Source of the DNA: SH-MAG3 sp036374995
GTDB lineage: Bacteria; Gemmatimonadota; Gemmatimonadetes; Longimicrobiales; RSA9
Length of the DNA: 64,000 nt
NCBI GenBank assembly: GCA_036374995.1
Contig: DASUSS010000033.1
Span: 5,542-69,541 of the forward strand
Direction of reading: 5' to 3'
The notes beneath the pieces are model-generated. The model was given only the letters and a program-made list of their open reading frames with translations. It made no database searches and was not told the origin of the DNA. The first letter of the stretch is position 1, and the number at the start of each line of letters is the position of its first letter. The position numbers and the translations under genes are program-made. This document shows positions 35,705 through 44,059 of this stretch, in pieces.

Positions 35705-35995
35705 ATGCCGAAATACGTGATCGAGCGCGACCTGCCGGGCGCGGGGCAGCTGTCGCAGGAACAGCTGGCCGAGATCGCGCACCGCTCGTGTACCGTGCTG
35801 AGCGAGCTGGCCACCGGCATCCAGTGGGTGCACAGCTACGTGACGGACGACAAGATCTACTGCGTCTACATCGCGACGGACGAGGAACGCGTGCTGCTTC
35901 ACGCCCGGCGCGGCGGCTTCCCGGCAGACGTCATTGCACGGGTGCATACGATCATCGATCCGGTCACGGCGGAGGCGGTAGTGGTCGCGAGCTGA
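35705..35995 (+). CDS. DUF4242 small protein (second paralogue)
   Basis: A 96-residue DUF4242 protein. Compared with the copy at 10845-11111 it keeps MPKYVIER, HSYVTDDKIYCVY, LHARRGGFPAD and an ending near IDP. It has a GGAG site 10 to 14 bases before ATG 35705. Cytoplasmic ferredoxin-like fold is expected; some relatives bind nickel. It is the last gene of the small lipoprotein operon and is followed by a strong hairpin at 36052-36090. Confidence 0.85.
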   Translation: MPKYVIERDLPGAGQLSQEQLAEIAHRSCTVLSELATGIQWVHSYVTDDKIYCVYIATDEERVLLHARRGGFPADVIARVHTIIDPVTAEAVVVAS

Positions 35996-36051
35996 TTCGC
36001 GGCGCTCGAACGAGATTGCGGGAAGGCGATCCACGCGCGGACGGGAGAAAT

Positions 36052-36090
36052 GCGAAGGGGGCGACGCCGTCCAGGTGCCGCCCCCTTCGC
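36052..36090 (+). terminator. Hairpin terminator after DUF4242 gene
   Basis: Perfect 12-base arms GCGAAGGGGGCG (36052-36063) and CGCCCCCTTCGC (36079-36090) with a 15-base loop. No T run follows. It lies between convergent genes ending at 35995 and 36161, so it may end both transcripts. Confidence 0.6.
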
Positions 36091-36160
36091 CATTGCCGCG
36101 TTCGGGGTGAACGCGCCGATGCTCGTTCGCGTCGGACCGCCCCGGCCGGCGAGTCGCGAC

Positions 36161-36529
36161 TCAGTCGCGTACGAGCTCGGCGCCGAGATGGAGGCTGACG
36201 GGATCGAACGATACCCGGTACGTGTAGCGGCCGTTGGGCAGCAGCCGCTCGCCCACGTAGTCGACCGGCTGGAGCGTGTAGTCGTTCCCGCCGACGGTCG
36301 CGGTCACGCGCGCGTACCGGTAGGACTGTCCGATCGCCTCGTACCCGGTGGATTCGCCGGCGGCGACCGCACCGTAGTCCATGTCGACGGCCGGGAAGTT
36401 GATGACCACCCGGTCGAAATCGACGACGGACGTGTTCTCGACGCGCACCCTCACATCATCCGTGGGCTCCATGCTGGAGCACGCTGCCGTGAGGAGGGCC
36501 GGCAGCAGAAGGATCAGAATTCGACGCAT
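36161..36529 (-). CDS. Small lipoprotein of unknown function
   Basis: A 122-residue protein with a lipoprotein signal (RRILILLLPALLTAACSS). GGAG lies before ATG 36529. The mature part is one small beta-sandwich-like domain (VRVRVENTSVVDFDRVVINF, YRYARVTATVGGNDYTLQP, GRYTYRVSFDP), reminiscent of carboxypeptidase-regulatory or transthyretin-type folds. No family name is recognised. It is divergent from the AfsR-like gene at 36721. Confidence 0.7.
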   Translation of the reverse strand: MRRILILLLPALLTAACSSMEPTDDVRVRVENTSVVDFDRVVINFPAVDMDYGAVAAGESTGYEAIGQSYRYARVTATVGGNDYTLQPVDYVGERLLPNGRYTYRVSFDPVSLHLGAELVRD

Positions 36530-36720
36530 TCCCGGTCTCCGTATTCTTGACGATCCTGCTACGGGAACGTCCCAGGCGCGTGCACCCTGACGTTCGGGCG
36601 CGCCGTGGACTCGGCCGTCCGTTCGCTCCGTGACGTGGCGATTGACACCCGGCACCGGGCGGCGCGATCGTGGAGACCCGCGCCGACTGCGCGGTCCCCC
36701 TACCGCCTGCGTGCGAATTC

Positions 36721-39700
36721 ATGTCGACAGCTGCCACGTCGCTGAACGCGTCAGGAGCGGTCCGCGCGGCCGGCCGGATCCCGCTCGGGCTGAGTGCGTT
36801 CGTGGGGCGGCAGCGCGAGCTGGAGGAAGTCGGCGCGCTGCTGGCGCGTCACCGGCTGGTCACGCTCTCGGGTGCGGCGGGCACGGGCAAGACGCGGCTG
36901 GCGGCAGAGGCGGCGCGCGGCGGCGCGCGCGCGGACGATCGCGCGACCGATCGCGCGGACGATGTCGTGTGGATCGAGCTGGGCTCGCTGGCCGATGGCG
37001 GGATCCTCGCCGGTCACGTGGCGGCGCTGCTCGGGATCCGCGAGCAGAGCGGAATCGACGTGACCGACACGCTGGTCGCGATGATCGCCGATCGGCCGCT
37101 GCTCCTCGTGCTGGACAACTGCGAGCACGTGGTGGACGCGTGCGCGGCACTGGTCGAGCGCCTGGTTCACGAGTGTCCGGCGCTGCACGTGCTGGCGACG
37201 AGCCGCCAGCCGCTGGGCATCACGGGTGAGAAGAACTGGCCCGTGCCGCCGCTCGGCGTGCCGACGGGCGAGGCGCTCGGCGAGGCGACGCGCTCGGAGG
37301 CCGTGCAGCTGTTCGTACAGCGCGCTGCCGATGTGTCGCCCGGCTTCGCACTCACGGCAGCGAACGTCGATGCCATCGTGCGCATATGCCGCCGGCTGGA
37401 CGGGCTGCCGCTCGCAATCGAGCTCGCGGCTGCGCGCGTGACACTGCTGACGCCGGAGCAGCTCGTGCGCCGGCTCGATGACGCATTCGCGATCCTGACG
37501 TCGCGCTCACGCACGACGCTGCCGCGCCATCGGACACTGCGTGCGCTGCTCGACTGGAGCTACGATCTGCTGGATCCGCCCGAGCGCATGCTGCTGCGGC
37601 GCCTGTCCGTGTTTGCTGGCGGGTTCACGCTCGAGGCGGCCGAGACGGTCCCCGTGCTGGACGACATCCCTGCCTGCGACGTACTCGAGCTACTCGCTTC
37701 GCTGGTCGATCGGTCCCTCGTCACGATGCGGGAGCAGGCGGGCGAGGCGCGGTATTCGCTGCTGGAGACCGTGCGACAGTATGCGACGGCGCGTGCGCGC
37801 GACGAGGAGAGCGACGCCACGCGTGATCTGCTCGCCCGCCGTCACGCGGACTACTTCGTGTCGCTCGGCGCACAGGCAGACGATGCGCTGCACGGGCGGC
37901 AGCAGCTCGCTGCGCTTGCGCAGCTCGAGCTCGAGCACGACAACCTTCGCGCCGCACTCGACTGGTCGCTGTCGCAGCGCGATGGCGGATGCGCACTCCG
38001 GCTGTGCGTCGTGCTGCGCGACTTCTGGGCGCTGCGCGGACATCTCACCGAAGGGCGCCGCTGGATCGACGAGGCGCTGCGCATTCCGTCCACCGATGCC
38101 GGCCTTGCCGCACGTGCGCTGACGGCGGGCGGGCGGCTCGCGCGACTTCAGGGCGATCACGATGTGGCGCGTGCCCGGCATGCGCGGGCCGTGGAGCTGG
38201 CGCGTGAGGCGTGCGACCGCACGGCGCTCGCGGAGGCACTGACGAACCTCGGCTCCGAGCTGGCGCTGTACCGCGATCTGGACGGCGCGCGACCCGTCCT
38301 CGACGAGGCAGTAGCCCTGCGTCGCGAGCTCGGCGTCGCGTGGTCGTTGTCGCAGGCGCTGTCCACGCGGTCGGCCCTCGCACTGACGTTCGGCGAGATC
38401 GCTGAAGCGCGCGCGCTGCGGCTGGAGGCGGTGGAAGTCTCGCGCCGGGCGGGCGACCGCGAGGGCGAGGCGCGGGCGCTGCTGGGACTCGGCGAGGCGG
38501 CGCGTCTGGCCGATGATCTCGTGGCGGCCCGCACGTACAACGAGCAGGCGCTCGAGCTGTTCCGGCAGCTCGGCGAGACCTGGCATGTCGCCGCCGGTGT
38601 GCACAACCTCGGCTGGATCGCAGTCGCCGGGCGCGACTGGGTCGCTGCGCAGGCGGCGTTCATCGAATGCTTCCGGCTGTTGACCGCGATGGGGAACCGC
38701 AGCATCGGCGCCGCCCTGTGCCTGGCCGGCATGGCGCCGCTGCTGCACGCCCGCGGCGAGACGGAGCTCGCCGTGCGCGCGCTCGCGACCGCGCAGCGGG
38801 AGTTCGATGTCGTCGGCATCCGACCTGCCGCGGCGGATCAGCGACAGTGGGATGACACGCGCGCAATGCTGCGTGACGCACTCGGCGCCGGCGCGTTCGA
38901 ACGCGCCTGGTCCGACCCGCTTCCCGGCGAGCCGGCCGCCGCCGTTGGTGAGCTGTTCGCACACCTCCCGGCCGGTGAGAGCTCCGTACTGCCACTCGCG
39001 AGCGCGGCGCCGGCAGCGACGCCCGGAGTCGATATCCATGCCGGCGGTCCGACGGAACTGCGTGTGCTCGCGCTGGGACCTCTTCGCGTCTACCGCGACG
39101 GTGAGCTGATGACGACGGAGGCCTGGGGCTCCGCACGACCGCGCGAGCTGCTGCTGCATCTGCTCTGCTGGCCGGGCGGCAGGACCCGCGATCAGATCGG
39201 CCTCGTGTTCTGGCCGGATGCGACCGCGGCGCAGGTGAGCAACAGCTTCCACGTGCTGCTCTATCGCCTCAGAAAGGCGCTCGGGCACACGGAATGGATC
39301 ACGATCGTCGACGAGCGCTACCGGCTCGCTCCCGATCTGCGCATCGAGTTCGATGCGATGACGTTCGAGCGCGAGGTGACCGCTCTCCTGCGCGCGGGCC
39401 GCACGGGCACGCTCGATGTGCCGCGTCTCGAGGCCGCGCTCGCGCTGTACCGCGGCGACTTCCTCGAGGGCGAGGGTGCCGGGGAATGGCACATGGAGAT
39501 GCGCGACCGGTTGCGCCGGCTGCACGTGGATGGGCTGGTCGCACTGGGCGAGCGGCACATGGCGCAGGCTCGGTTCGACAGGGCCGCGGACGCGTATCGT
39601 CGCGTGATCGCGCAGGACGAGCTGCACGAGCCGGCCTACCGGCGGCTCATGCAGTGCCTCGCGCGTACCGGCAGTCGTGCCGACGCCCTCCGCCTGTACC

Positions 39701-39795
39701 ACCGCCTCGCCGATCTGCTCCGCGCCGAGCTGAGCACGGAGCCCGAGCCCGAAACTCTGGCCGTCTACCACGGCCTCCAGCAGATCGAGGCCTGA
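36721..39795 (+). CDS. AfsR-like STAND ATPase with TPR repeats and C-terminal BTAD/SARP region
   Basis: A 1024-residue regulator. The N-terminal NTPase has Walker A GAAGTGKT at 51-58 and Walker B LLLVLDNCEH at 127-136, with the NB-ARC features LATSRQPLGI and LDGLPLAIELAAAR. TPR-like helices fill about 400-740. A SARP winged helix begins near residue 778 (RVLALGPLRVYRDGELM, RTRDQIGLVFWPDATAAQVSN) and is followed by a BTAD region to the end. AfsR of Streptomyces has the reverse order. ATG 36721 has no Shine-Dalgarno; GTG 36670 would add 17 residues. A TTGACA at 36642-36647 may be its -35 box. It is a cytoplasmic, ATP-dependent transcription factor whose signal is unknown. Confidence 0.88.
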   Translation: MSTAATSLNASGAVRAAGRIPLGLSAFVGRQRELEEVGALLARHRLVTLSGAAGTGKTRLAAEAARGGARADDRATDRADDVVWIELGSLADGGILAGHVAALLGIREQSGIDVTDTLVAMIADRPLLLVLDNCEHVVDACAALVERLVHECPALHVLATSRQPLGITGEKNWPVPPLGVPTGEALGEATRSEAVQLFVQRAADVSPGFALTAANVDAIVRICRRLDGLPLAIELAAARVTLLTPEQLVRRLDDAFAILTSRSRTTLPRHRTLRALLDWSYDLLDPPERMLLRRLSVFAGGFTLEAAETVPVLDDIPACDVLELLASLVDRSLVTMREQAGEARYSLLETVRQYATARARDEESDATRDLLARRHADYFVSLGAQADDALHGRQQLAALAQLELEHDNLRAALDWSLSQRDGGCALRLCVVLRDFWALRGHLTEGRRWIDEALRIPSTDAGLAARALTAGGRLARLQGDHDVARARHARAVELAREACDRTALAEALTNLGSELALYRDLDGARPVLDEAVALRRELGVAWSLSQALSTRSALALTFGEIAEARALRLEAVEVSRRAGDREGEARALLGLGEAARLADDLVAARTYNEQALELFRQLGETWHVAAGVHNLGWIAVAGRDWVAAQAAFIECFRLLTAMGNRSIGAALCLAGMAPLLHARGETELAVRALATAQREFDVVGIRPAAADQRQWDDTRAMLRDALGAGAFERAWSDPLPGEPAAAVGELFAHLPAGESSVLPLASAAPAATPGVDIHAGGPTELRVLALGPLRVYRDGELMTTEAWGSARPRELLLHLLCWPGGRTRDQIGLVFWPDATAAQVSNSFHVLLYRLRKALGHTEWITIVDERYRLAPDLRIEFDAMTFEREVTALLRAGRTGTLDVPRLEAALALYRGDFLEGEGAGEWHMEMRDRLRRLHVDGLVALGERHMAQARFDRAADAYRRVIAQDELHEPAYRRLMQCLARTGSRADALRLYHRLADLLRAELSTEPEPETLAVYHGLQQIEA

Positions 39796-39973
39796 ACGGT
39801 CACAGCGCCCCACCGCGGATTCGCCCCGCCGATCCCGCGACCCGCACCTCTGTAAGAGCCGCTGTAAGACCCCTGAAAGCGGTCTCGCATAGTGTTCATC
39901 CTGTCGCGGCGGATGTCGCCGCGGCCTGAGACCGAGGATGAGCCGCCCCGGCGGCCTGACAGGAGAGTGACCT

Positions 39974-40804
39974 GTGGAATCGACATTCGGGATATACGAG
40001 CGGGCGCGCCGGAACGGCATGCCCGCAGTGCTGCTGACGCTGGCTGCCGTCGTCGTGGGTGGAAGCGTTGCGGCGACACGGCGTGCGGACGACGGCATGA
40101 TCTACGGCGCACCGGTGGCGATCGGGAACGGGACCGCGCGCGTCTACATCGACCTGAAGGATGGTGCGCCCGTCGAGGTCGGCGTGGCCCTCACGGTGGG
40201 AGCGCTGGAGGGCCTGCCGGACCATCACAGCACGGGCGGCGTCGCGCTGCCCGATGGTCACCGCATGTTCGAGCAGATCCTGACGATGCCGGCGCAGAAC
40301 CCGACGCCCTACCGGTACGTCGCACTCGGCTGGAACCCCGGTGGACACGAGCCGCCCGGAATCTACGACCACGCGCACTTCGACTTCCATTTCTACACGG
40401 CGCCGGAATCGCAGCGCGCACTGATGGACCCGGCCCGGGCGGAGTACGAGGCGGAGGCGGCGCTGAATCCGGCGGCGGAATACGTGCCGTCAGGATTCGT
40501 CACGCCTCCCGACGCAGTGGTGCCGTTCATGGGCTCACACTGGATCGACCCGACCAGCCCGGAGTTCAACGGCGGCGAGTTCACGCGCACGTTCCTGTAC
40601 GGCAGCTGGAACGGCGAGATCATCTTCGCCGAGCCGATGATCACGCGCGCGTTCCTCCAGACACGCACGGATGTGACGCAGGAAGTCGCCGTCGCAGCAC
40701 GCCAGCTGACACCGGGCTGGTATCCGGGCAGCTACCGCGTGCGCTGGGTGGATGACGCGCGCGAGTACCGCGTCGGCCTGACCGGTTTCGAGTGGCACCA
40801 GTGA
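39974..40804 (+). CDS. Exported DUF5602/TTHB210-like protein
   Basis: A 276-residue protein beginning at GTG 39974, with AGGAG eight bases upstream. A hydrophobic segment (PAVLLTLAAVVVGGSVAA) serves as signal or anchor. The mature part includes VYIDLKDGAPVEVGVALT, LGWNPGGHEPPGIYDHAHFDFHFY and GSHWIDPTSPEF, with clustered His and Asp residues that could bind a metal. The pattern resembles DUF5602 (TTHB210-like) proteins, but this is from memory of motifs. It lies 32 bases before the NmrA-type gene, so they may form an operon. Confidence 0.65.
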   Translation: MESTFGIYERARRNGMPAVLLTLAAVVVGGSVAATRRADDGMIYGAPVAIGNGTARVYIDLKDGAPVEVGVALTVGALEGLPDHHSTGGVALPDGHRMFEQILTMPAQNPTPYRYVALGWNPGGHEPPGIYDHAHFDFHFYTAPESQRALMDPARAEYEAEAALNPAAEYVPSGFVTPPDAVVPFMGSHWIDPTSPEFNGGEFTRTFLYGSWNGEIIFAEPMITRAFLQTRTDVTQEVAVAARQLTPGWYPGSYRVRWVDDAREYRVGLTGFEWHQ

Positions 40805-40835
40805 CCAGCATCCGGGGGACGGAAGGGAGACGGCA

Positions 40836-41738
40836 ATGAAGAAGACGATTCTGGTGATCGGTGCGACCGGCGCCCAGGGCGGGAGTGTCGCTCGCGAGCT
40901 GCTGCGGCGCGGGCAGTACGAGGTCCGCGCACTCACCCGCACGAGCGCGACCGCGGAGGCGCGTGCGCTCCGGTCCATGGGCGCGGAAGTCGTGCGCGGC
41001 GACCTGTTCGATGTCGAGAGCGTCATCGATGCGATGAAGGGATGCTACGGCGTGTTCGGCGTGACCAGCTACTGGGAGCACTTCGAGCGGGAGGAGGAGC
41101 TGGGCGCGAATCTCGTCGATGCGGCCGCGGAGACCGGCATCGAGCATCTGGTGCTGAGCACGCTGCCGCCCGTGCACGAGCTCACGAACGGCGAGCTCAT
41201 CGTGCCCGAGTTCGACCTCAAGGCGCGGGCCGCGGAACGGGCGCGACGGCTCGACATCCCGACGACGTTCGTACAGCCGGCATTCTATTACGAGAACTTC
41301 ACGACACTGTTCGCGCCCCGGCGCGAGGCGGACGGCTGCTGGGTGTTCGGCTTTCCGCAGGGTGAAGTTCCGCTGGCCGGCTTCGCCGCGGAAGACACGG
41401 GCGGCATCGTCGCGTCGCTGCTCGAGCGCGGGACCGAATACATCGGGCGTACGCTGAGTCTCGTCGGCGGCGAAGCCACGCCGGATGAGTACGCGCGCGT
41501 GATGTCCCGCGTGGTGGGACGGCTGGTGCGCTACCGGCACGTGCCGCGCGAAGTGTTCGCTGCGTACGAGTTCCGCGGCGCCACCGAGCTTGCGGACCGC
41601 TTCACGTACTATCGCACGCGCGGCGGCTCGAGTCGGTCGCACATCCTGCTCGGGCGCGAGCTGTATCCGGCGCTCCAGAGCTTCGAGCAGTGGGCGTGGA
41701 AGCATCTCGCGCGACTGGAGCAGGTCATTGCCGCGTGA
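40836..41738 (+). CDS. NmrA-family NAD(P)-binding protein
   Basis: A 300-residue member of the atypical short-chain dehydrogenase group. The Rossmann glycine motif GATGAQGGS lies at residues 9-17 after a beta strand (KKTILVI). It has GDLFDVESVIDAMKGCYGVFGV, typical of NmrA/HSCARG proteins. The usual YxxxK catalytic pair is not clear (STLPPVHELTNGE instead), so it may be a redox sensor rather than a reductase. It follows the DUF5602-like gene and is convergent with the next gene. Confidence 0.88.
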   Translation: MKKTILVIGATGAQGGSVARELLRRGQYEVRALTRTSATAEARALRSMGAEVVRGDLFDVESVIDAMKGCYGVFGVTSYWEHFEREEELGANLVDAAAETGIEHLVLSTLPPVHELTNGELIVPEFDLKARAAERARRLDIPTTFVQPAFYYENFTTLFAPRREADGCWVFGFPQGEVPLAGFAAEDTGGIVASLLERGTEYIGRTLSLVGGEATPDEYARVMSRVVGRLVRYRHVPREVFAAYEFRGATELADRFTYYRTRGGSSRSHILLGRELYPALQSFEQWAWKHLARLEQVIAA

Positions 41739-41766
41739 GTGACGGGGCCGGCTCGCACGGGTCGCC

Positions 41767-42186
41767 TCAGTGCCTCGGGATCTGGTCGAGGTCGGGGGCG
41801 ACCCAGGCGGCGCGGGCATCCGGCGAGAACAGCAGCTCGGCGGAATAGTGCGAGAGCATGATGTTGCGGTCGAGCAGGATCGGATTCCTGTCGATGAACT
41901 CGTCGGCCGACGCGCACGGCGGCGTGATCTCCATGAAGTGACGGACTGCGAGGATCCACGCGCGGGTGATCGTCTCGTGATACCTGGAGGAGTCCACGTC
42001 GTTGTGCTTCAGGAAGCGCAGGAGCGTGTCGCGCATCACGGACGCAGCGGCGTCGGCGTCGTTGCCGACGAGGTAGATGTAGGCGAGCCGCACGTGCGCG
42101 CGATGGTCGAACGCCGCGGGCGCGACCGCGCCGGCGGCGAGGTCCTGGGCAAACTGCCGGTCTCCGCTCGAGATCTGGTGGTCCAT
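41767..42186 (-). CDS. Conserved protein of unknown function
   Basis: A 139-residue cytoplasmic protein, mainly helical. Characteristic motifs are FDHRAHVRLAYIYLVGND, SRYHETITRAWILAVRHFM and ILLDRNIMLSHYS. Conserved His residues in the first two motifs could bind a metal. I recall similar proteins in many bacteria but no named family or function. AGGAG is visible before ATG 42186. It is convergent with the NmrA-type gene, with 28 bases between the stops. Confidence 0.7.
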   Translation of the reverse strand: MDHQISSGDRQFAQDLAAGAVAPAAFDHRAHVRLAYIYLVGNDADAAASVMRDTLLRFLKHNDVDSSRYHETITRAWILAVRHFMEITPPCASADEFIDRNPILLDRNIMLSHYSAELLFSPDARAAWVAPDLDQIPRH

Positions 42187-42391
42187 CCGGGGCTCCTTTC
42201 CGTGGGTGCTCTGAGATCCGGCTCTTCACCGATGCGTGCCATCACGGCGGCGAGGAGGAGATGCCGGAAATCGCGCCGTCGCGCCTCACGCCGGCGGTGG
42301 GCCCGACATCGACTCCGTTGTGTCCGTCCCGCGACCGTCTTATCGTGGACCCGGTCCTGCTGATCCCACCCTCCCCCAGTCGAGTCCACAC

Positions 42392-43915
42392 ATGAAGCGT
42401 CGCGCGTTCCTCCAGTCCGCGGCGGCCGCGGCGGCAGCGCTCTCGCTGCCCGGCCCGCCCGGATTCGCATCCGTGCCGCTGTCCTCCCCGCGCCGCAGCC
42501 TGCGCGACCTCGAGGCTGTCACGGGCGATGGCCGGACGGTCACGATCCCCGATGCCGCGCTTGCCGATCTGCGCGCACGGCTCCGCGGCCGGCTCCTGCT
42601 CGCCAGCGACGAGGGCTACGAGACGGCGCGCCAGATCCTGAACCCGTCGTTCGACCGGCGGCCGGCGCTGATCGTGCAGCCGACGGGCGTCGCGGACATC
42701 CGCTCCGCCGTCGGCTTCGCGCAGGAGCACGGCGGTCTGCTGCTCGCGGTGAAATGCGGCGGCCACAGCTTCTCCGGCCAGTCGACGAACGACCGCGGCA
42801 TGATGATCGACCTGTCGCTGTTCCGCGACGTGCGCGTGGACCCGGTCGCCCGTACCGCCTGGGTCACCGGCGGATCGCTGCTCGGCGCGGTCGATCACGA
42901 GACCGCGCCGTACGATCTCGTGACGCCGCTCGGCACGGTATCGCACACGGGCGTCGGCGGACTCGTGACCGGCGGCGGGTTCGGCCGCGTCGCGCGTAAA
43001 TTCGGCCTCGCCGTCGACAACCTCACCGGTGTACACGTCGTGACGGCCGATGGCGAGCTCCGGCGCGCGAACGCACAGGAGAACCCCGACCTGTTCTGGG
43101 GCGTGCGCGGCGGCGGTGGCAACTTCGGCATCGTGACGTCTTTCGAGTTCCGGCTGCATCCGATGCAGCGTACCGTCATAGCCGGCGACCTCGTATTCCC
43201 GATCGCCATGGCGCGCCGCGCTCTGACCGTGTTCGGGACCTATGGCCCCGAGGCACCCGATGAGCTGGACTTCGCGGTCGTCATGACCCAGCCGCCCGGC
43301 AACGAGCCCGGCGTCGTCGTGGTGCCGGTCTGCTACTGCGGTGATCCCGCAGCGTTCGAGCGCGCAGTCGCACCGCTGCGCGGCATCGGGACGCCGATCG
43401 CGGACACGATCAAGCCGACGCTCTACACCGTGGTCCAGAAGTCCGGCGACTGGAGCGACCCGCGCGCCATGGGCGTGTACCTGAAGGGCGGCTTCATCCC
43501 GCAGCTCGGCAGCGACCTCGTCGACGCCATCGTCGACGGATTCCCGGCGCACCCCTCGCGCATGGCGTCGATCTTCTTCCAGATGGGCGGCGGCGCGATC
43601 GCGCGGGTCGCTCCCGACGCCACCGCGTTCTCGCAGCGCGACGTGTTCGCGAACATGCTCACAATGTCGGCCTGGCCCTTCGACCAGGACGGCTCAGCGC
43701 ACATGGCGGCGACGCGCGCGTACTGGGGCACGCTCGAGCGCTTCACCCACGGCTTCTACGTCAACGACCTCGAGCTGGACCACACCGCCGAGGCGATCCG
43801 TGTCAACTACCGCAACAACCACGACCGGCTCGTGCAGGTCAAGAACCGCTACGATCCGACGAACCTGTTCCGGATGAACGCGAACGTGAAGCCCACGGTG
43901 CAGCGGGCCGGATGA
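42392..43915 (+). CDS. Berberine-bridge-type FAD-binding oxidoreductase with Tat-like signal
   Basis: A 507-residue flavoprotein. The N-terminus KRRAFLQSAAAAAAALSL resembles a Tat signal, fitting export after cofactor loading. The FAD-binding domain has H125 in CGGHSFSG, the expected 8-alpha-histidyl attachment site. The second site, a Cys in plant berberine enzymes, is His in SHTGVGGL, so only a single covalent link is expected. The C-terminus carries YRNNHDRLVQVKNRYDPTNLFR, typical of the BBE domain. Members oxidise alcohols, sugars or alkaloids using oxygen; the substrate is unknown. A strong hairpin follows. Confidence 0.9.
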   Translation: MKRRAFLQSAAAAAAALSLPGPPGFASVPLSSPRRSLRDLEAVTGDGRTVTIPDAALADLRARLRGRLLLASDEGYETARQILNPSFDRRPALIVQPTGVADIRSAVGFAQEHGGLLLAVKCGGHSFSGQSTNDRGMMIDLSLFRDVRVDPVARTAWVTGGSLLGAVDHETAPYDLVTPLGTVSHTGVGGLVTGGGFGRVARKFGLAVDNLTGVHVVTADGELRRANAQENPDLFWGVRGGGGNFGIVTSFEFRLHPMQRTVIAGDLVFPIAMARRALTVFGTYGPEAPDELDFAVVMTQPPGNEPGVVVVPVCYCGDPAAFERAVAPLRGIGTPIADTIKPTLYTVVQKSGDWSDPRAMGVYLKGGFIPQLGSDLVDAIVDGFPAHPSRMASIFFQMGGGAIARVAPDATAFSQRDVFANMLTMSAWPFDQDGSAHMAATRAYWGTLERFTHGFYVNDLELDHTAEAIRVNYRNNHDRLVQVKNRYDPTNLFRMNANVKPTVQRAG

Positions 43916-43937
43916 ATCGTATCATCGCCTGAAGACG

Positions 43938-43968
43938 ACGGCCCCGACGAGTACCTCGTCGGGGCCGT
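43938..43968 (+). terminator. Rho-independent terminator after berberine-type oxidoreductase
   Basis: Perfect 14-base stem, ACGGCCCCGACGAG at 43938-43951 and its complement at 43955-43968, with a TAC loop and a short TGCCTGTT tail. It lies 23 bases after the stop at 43915, between convergent genes. Confidence 0.8.
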
Positions 43969-44059
43969 TGCCTGTTCCGACCGGCCGCTCGGCTACCAAC
44001 CGTTGCCGGTTCTGCCGCCGCCGGCTACCAGCCGATGCCCTGTTCCGATCCGCCGTTGG

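Noticed and set aside
37690..40098. An 802-residue minus-strand frame opposite the AfsR-like gene
   Set aside because: The plus strand has complete Walker and BTAD motifs; the antisense frame is compositional only.
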